Position numbers and translations under genes: made by a program. Positions 55,118-57,823 of a DNA stretch of 57,823 nt are shown one piece after another; positions within the stretch are counted from its first letter, which is position 1; each line of letters opens with the position of its first letter. Below the pieces are notes generated by a model. That model saw only the letters and a program-made list of their open reading frames with translations, was not told where the DNA came from and made no database searches. The DNA comes from Nonlabens dokdonensis (GTDB taxonomy: Bacteria; Bacteroidota; Bacteroidia; Flavobacteriales; Flavobacteriaceae), in assembly GCF_002162835.1 (NCBI RefSeq), contig NZ_MAAX01000108.1:1-57823 (forward strand), read 5' to 3'.

Positions 55118-57478
55118 TTAATTCCTCATTAAAACCACAACCTCAGTCCCCACATCAGGACTCAATCCAGCATCAGTAACTTTGATATCTATCTCGCAAT
55201 CGTGCAACTCATTTAATAAGGCCACACGGTTTTTAATATTGCCCAAGCCTTTAGAATCGCGTTTCTTTTGATGTTCTGTTTTTATGGCTTTGGACTTTTC
55301 TCTCCCGATGCCGTTATCTGTTATGGTGACTTGGATTCCTTTTTCCGCTTTCGCGAAAGCAACATCTAAAAAGCCTTTTTCTTCTTTATAACGCAATCCA
55401 TGCCACACGGCATTTTCAATGATAGGTTGCAGCAACATAGGCGGTACTTTCAATTTTGTATCTCGCAATGAAGGATCAATTTCTAAGGTATAATCAAATT
55501 TATCCTTGAATCGCTCGTGTTCTAGTTTTAAATACAAACCTAAGAGATCAATCTCTTTCTCTAGCGGCATAAAGTCTAACTCACTATTCTCTAAAACACT
55601 ACGCATGAGTTTTGAGAAATCGGCAAGGTATTTATTTGCAGCACGTTCATCATTTTGAGCGATATAGTTGTTTACAGAATTGAGCGCATTAAATATAAAA
55701 TGCGGATTCATCTGACTGCGTAATGATTTTAAAGCAAGTAAATGGTTGTTGATCTTTTGCTGTTTATTATTACGATACATAAAGTAAGCAAGTGTAAGAA
55801 GCAGTAAACTAAGCGCTACAAGTGAATAAATGATCCATCGCTGGCGCTGGTTCATTTCTTGTGTGAGCTCGCGCTCTGTGTTTACTAATGCCAGCTTATT
55901 TTCTGTAAGCTCTCGGTCTTTTTCTAAAGTTAAAATTCTAGTCTGTTTAGCTACAAGTTCTTTTGCTCTTCTTGCTGTAGCTTCTAGCTCATTTTCTTTT
56001 TCTAGATAAAGGGCATCGACTGTGTTGATGTATAATTCATTGTAATCCAATGCTTTTTTAGTATTTCCGGCTTTTTTATTGAGCTCATAAAGGTTTTTTG
56101 CAGCATCTTTTTTTACTTCAAGATCATTATTTGTGGTTGCTTCTTCTAGACTGGACTCGTAATAAGTTATGGCATCACTTATTTTATTTTGAGCTTTAAA
56201 AGCTTCAGCAATTTTGAGTTGTTCTTTTTGTTTAGAAAGGCCATCAATCACTTCATTTTTCAATGGTTCTACTGTAGGAGTAACCACTACTTCTTCCAGA
56301 GAGCTTTCTTCTTCAAGATCATTCACCACTATCTCTGACTCATCTTGCAGCTGCTTATCTACAGAGTTTAAAAAGCCTTTAGTACCTGACTGCTTTTTTG
56401 CCTTATTTTCATCACTTCTTTCCCTAGACTTAATGCTATCTAGAAGCTTAATGTTATTCTTACGCAAAGCAATCTCTTCATCAAATCTGGAGTTGCTGTT
56501 ATAAAAATCTGCTGTTTGAGACTGTATTTGTGCATTTACAATAGGACTTTCCTTCTTTGATTCAATTATTGCCTGATCAAAATAAACCTCAGCATCATCT
56601 TCTCTACCGAGATCATTTAAGAGTTTAGCAATTTTAGAATTGATGGTAGTTACCTGTTGAGTACGTTGCTCTTTTTGGGCAAGTTGCAAGGCGTTCTTAT
56701 AGGTTTCTAATGCTAGGTCGCCTTGGTTTGTTTTGGCATATGCATCTCCTAAACCGGTCCATCGCCTTATATTTAAATCATCAGTATTTTGATTATTTGA
56801 TGATTTTGACTTTTTACTAGAAGGTGAGTCCAGACTTTTATATGCAGTGATCGCTTCTTGATAATTACCATTTAATCGCAAGGCATCTGCCTTTTTTACA
56901 ACAAGCTCTGTATTAGAAACAAGCTGAGCAGCTTGATTATAATTAGATACAGCAAGATCGTATTGTTCATTAAAAAGGTACAAATCACCTAACTTTTCAT
57001 AAGCTGCGCTCTCTTGAATTTTAGTTAAGGACTTAGGATTATTAGAAAGAGCAGCGATGAGGAAGTCTGCAGTTTTTTTTGCGTCTTTTCTTAGGTATTC
57101 TTGAGCACTGTCCATCGCCACTTGATAGCTTAAAGTACTTAACTCTTTGGCATCTTTTTCTTGATTTTGAACACGTATTTCAATGTCGTTTCTAGTATTG
57201 ATGCGGTAATAAACCGTTTCAAAATTAAGGCCTCTTATGGTTACTTCTTCACCCATATTTGCAGGTAAAGTAAATCGCCCTAAAGCATCTGTAGTGGTAT
57301 ATCTACCCATTTTACCTTCAATATTTACCCCAGAAATAGGCTTTCCACTCTCTGTAAGCACACGACCTTCTAACACCATACTAGTACTAGAGGTACGAGA
57401 CTTCTGATTGGAAGTGTTTTGAGCAAAATTGATTTGTACACAAAACAGTAGGAAAATAAATAAGAATAGATGTTTCAT
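55118..57478 (-). CDS. LytS-type sensor histidine kinase with carboxypeptidase-like and TPR domains
   Basis: A 786-residue kinase. Signal peptide ends near 19; residues 30-110 form a carboxypeptidase-regulatory-like beta sandwich (VLEGRVLTESGKPISGVNI); 110-520 are TPR-like helices; a helix at about 551-570 (WIIYSLVALSLLLLTLAYFMY) crosses the membrane; the His_kinase domain follows with His in LRSQMNPHFIFNALNSVNN (about residue 593), the N box LLQPIIENAVWHGL and G box ITDNGIGREK. An iterated palindrome with one mismatch (55346-55361) encodes DVAFAKAEKG. It is the first gene of the unit. Confidence 0.94.
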   Translation of the reverse strand: MKHLFLFIFLLFCVQINFAQNTSNQKSRTSSTSMVLEGRVLTESGKPISGVNIEGKMGRYTTTDALGRFTLPANMGEEVTIRGLNFETVYYRINTRNDIEIRVQNQEKDAKELSTLSYQVAMDSAQEYLRKDAKKTADFLIAALSNNPKSLTKIQESAAYEKLGDLYLFNEQYDLAVSNYNQAAQLVSNTELVVKKADALRLNGNYQEAITAYKSLDSPSSKKSKSSNNQNTDDLNIRRWTGLGDAYAKTNQGDLALETYKNALQLAQKEQRTQQVTTINSKIAKLLNDLGREDDAEVYFDQAIIESKKESPIVNAQIQSQTADFYNSNSRFDEEIALRKNNIKLLDSIKSRERSDENKAKKQSGTKGFLNSVDKQLQDESEIVVNDLEEESSLEEVVVTPTVEPLKNEVIDGLSKQKEQLKIAEAFKAQNKISDAITYYESSLEEATTNNDLEVKKDAAKNLYELNKKAGNTKKALDYNELYINTVDALYLEKENELEATARRAKELVAKQTRILTLEKDRELTENKLALVNTERELTQEMNQRQRWIIYSLVALSLLLLTLAYFMYRNNKQQKINNHLLALKSLRSQMNPHFIFNALNSVNNYIAQNDERAANKYLADFSKLMRSVLENSELDFMPLEKEIDLLGLYLKLEHERFKDKFDYTLEIDPSLRDTKLKVPPMLLQPIIENAVWHGLRYKEEKGFLDVAFAKAEKGIQVTITDNGIGREKSKAIKTEHQKKRDSKGLGNIKNRVALLNELHDCEIDIKVTDAGLSPDVGTEVVVLMRN
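55346..55361. repeat. Iterated palindrome, 1 mismatch, in histidine kinase gene
   Basis: Only the last base differs (A for G). It encodes AFAKAE, just before the G box of the ATPase domain. Confidence 0.9.
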
Positions 57479-57558
57479 TTCGGTGTAAACTTAGTCATTA
57501 AAAAATATATGACTCTTTGTAAATAGCTTGTTTTAGGCATTTAAGATGGTGTTTTTTC

Positions 57559-57574
57559 CGCTTTCGCGAAAGCG
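57559..57574. repeat. Iterated palindrome (intergenic)
   Basis: Exact 16-bp copy between the divergent kinase gene and the gene at 57678. Confidence 0.95.
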
Positions 57575-57590
57575 AACTCACCAGCATACT

Positions 57591-57624
57591 TCTTTCACTC
57601 ATTCAAAACTGTCTTTCACTCATT
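57591..57624 (+). promoter_or_regulatory. Candidate LytTR binding site (direct repeat)
   Basis: Two copies of TCTTTCACTCATT, starts 21 bp apart (57591 and 57612), i.e. two helical turns, as used by LytTR dimers. Lies between the LytS/LytR-type unit and the gene at 57678. Confidence 0.6.
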
Positions 57625-57652
57625 TCAACTATTAATACGGTTTTATTCCAGA

Positions 57653-57660
57653 TAGATTTG
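57653..57660 (+). promoter_or_regulatory. -7 box for the gene at 57678
   Basis: TAGATTTG matches TAnnTTTG exactly; no TTTG at -33, consistent with an activator-dependent promoter downstream of the direct repeat. Confidence 0.6.
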
Positions 57661-57677
57661 GATCAAAATCAAGAAAA

Positions 57678-57823
57678 ATGAAAAAGGTCATCACGTCAAT
57701 TTTAATGTGCACCGCTCTGGTAATGAACGCACAACACATGGGTAACTTTAATAGTAAGGTTGCCGATATGGATATTTCTAGAGCAAATATTGCGACCAGT
57801 ATGGGAAACGGCGCTGCTTATGG
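57678..57823 (+). CDS. Secreted protein, N-terminus only (partial)
   Basis: Starts MKKVITSILMCTALVMNAQH, a signal peptide, and runs on to the window edge (NFNSKVADMDISRANIATS...). Family not recognised from 48 codons. It diverges from the kinase gene and is the probable target of its regulator, given the repeat at 57591-57624. Confidence 0.75.
   Translation, partial: MKKVITSILMCTALVMNAQHMGNFNSKVADMDISRANIATSMGNGAAY

Noticed and set aside
3146-57574. Iterated palindromes as terminators
   Set aside because: They have no following T run and half of them lie inside genes; real terminators are separate (for example 15488-15517 beside 15526-15541).
1-57823. CRISPR arrays, transposases, prophage genes, rRNA
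   Set aside because: None recognised; the repeats found are dispersed, not regularly spaced, and no mobility gene is present.

Overview
The window is a stretch of chromosome from a marine-type Flavobacteriaceae bacterium (phylum Bacteroidota). Support: the block accC-accB-fabH-rpmF-DUF177-pdxA; several secreted proteins, two with type IX secretion (T9SS) C-terminal tails; families typical of the group (DUF3127, DUF3078, IPExxxVDY, OMP_b-brl_3); a TTTG-N19-TAnnTTTG promoter; and low GC. A genus such as Nonlabens is possible, but I cannot prove it from this sequence.

Layout. 1-6725 (minus): a partial outer-membrane protein, then fatty-acid genes (accC, accB, fabH), rpmF, DUF177 and pdxA. 6785-15444: ribE, a small membrane protein, a lipoprotein subtilase, a metallo-beta-lactamase-fold hydrolase, a SulP transporter with a universal stress protein, and a divergent CPA1 antiporter. 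15556-25349: lepA, an outer-membrane beta-barrel receptor, a DUF3078 protein, SCO1, an M1 peptidase with T9SS tail, rseP and tRNA-Asn. 25378-28405: aat, a GNAT acetyltransferase, an OB-fold protein with an SSB-like acidic tip, a flavin reductase and repeat-rich DNA. 28406-38861: M28 peptidase, a YeeZ-like protein, pbpC, a beta-barrel protein with a terminator inside its signal-peptide codons, a CYTH protein, an NAD(P)-binding protein, dinB and a lone PAS protein. 38930-44544: pyk, an IPExxxVDY protein, rnc, fabF and acpP on the minus strand, then purN-rnhA. 44608-50105: a tandemly duplicated cassette of lipoprotein plus secreted hydrolase; one hydrolase copy is truncated and the other carries a stop and a frameshift. 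50291-53712: feoA-feoB-feoB-associated peptide and murI. 53719-57478: a LytS/LytR-type system with a secreted protein gene between its parts, and a divergent partial gene behind a candidate LytTR site.

The most striking non-gene signal is the palindrome CGCTTTCGCGAAAGCG. It occurs 11 times exactly and 4 more times with 1-2 mismatches, plus 2 decayed copies and 1 copy split by an insertion. It lies in spacers and in eleven places inside genes, where it mostly encodes the peptide AFAKAE. It resembles in behaviour, not in sequence, the cyanobacterial HIP1 palindrome or DNA uptake sequences. A second layer is a family of hairpin-bearing intergenic repeats (28.1-28.3, 31.7-32.05 and 36.2-36.5 kb). 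A short member of another repeat family sits inside the signal peptide of one lipoprotein gene. I saw no CRISPR array, transposase, prophage or rRNA.
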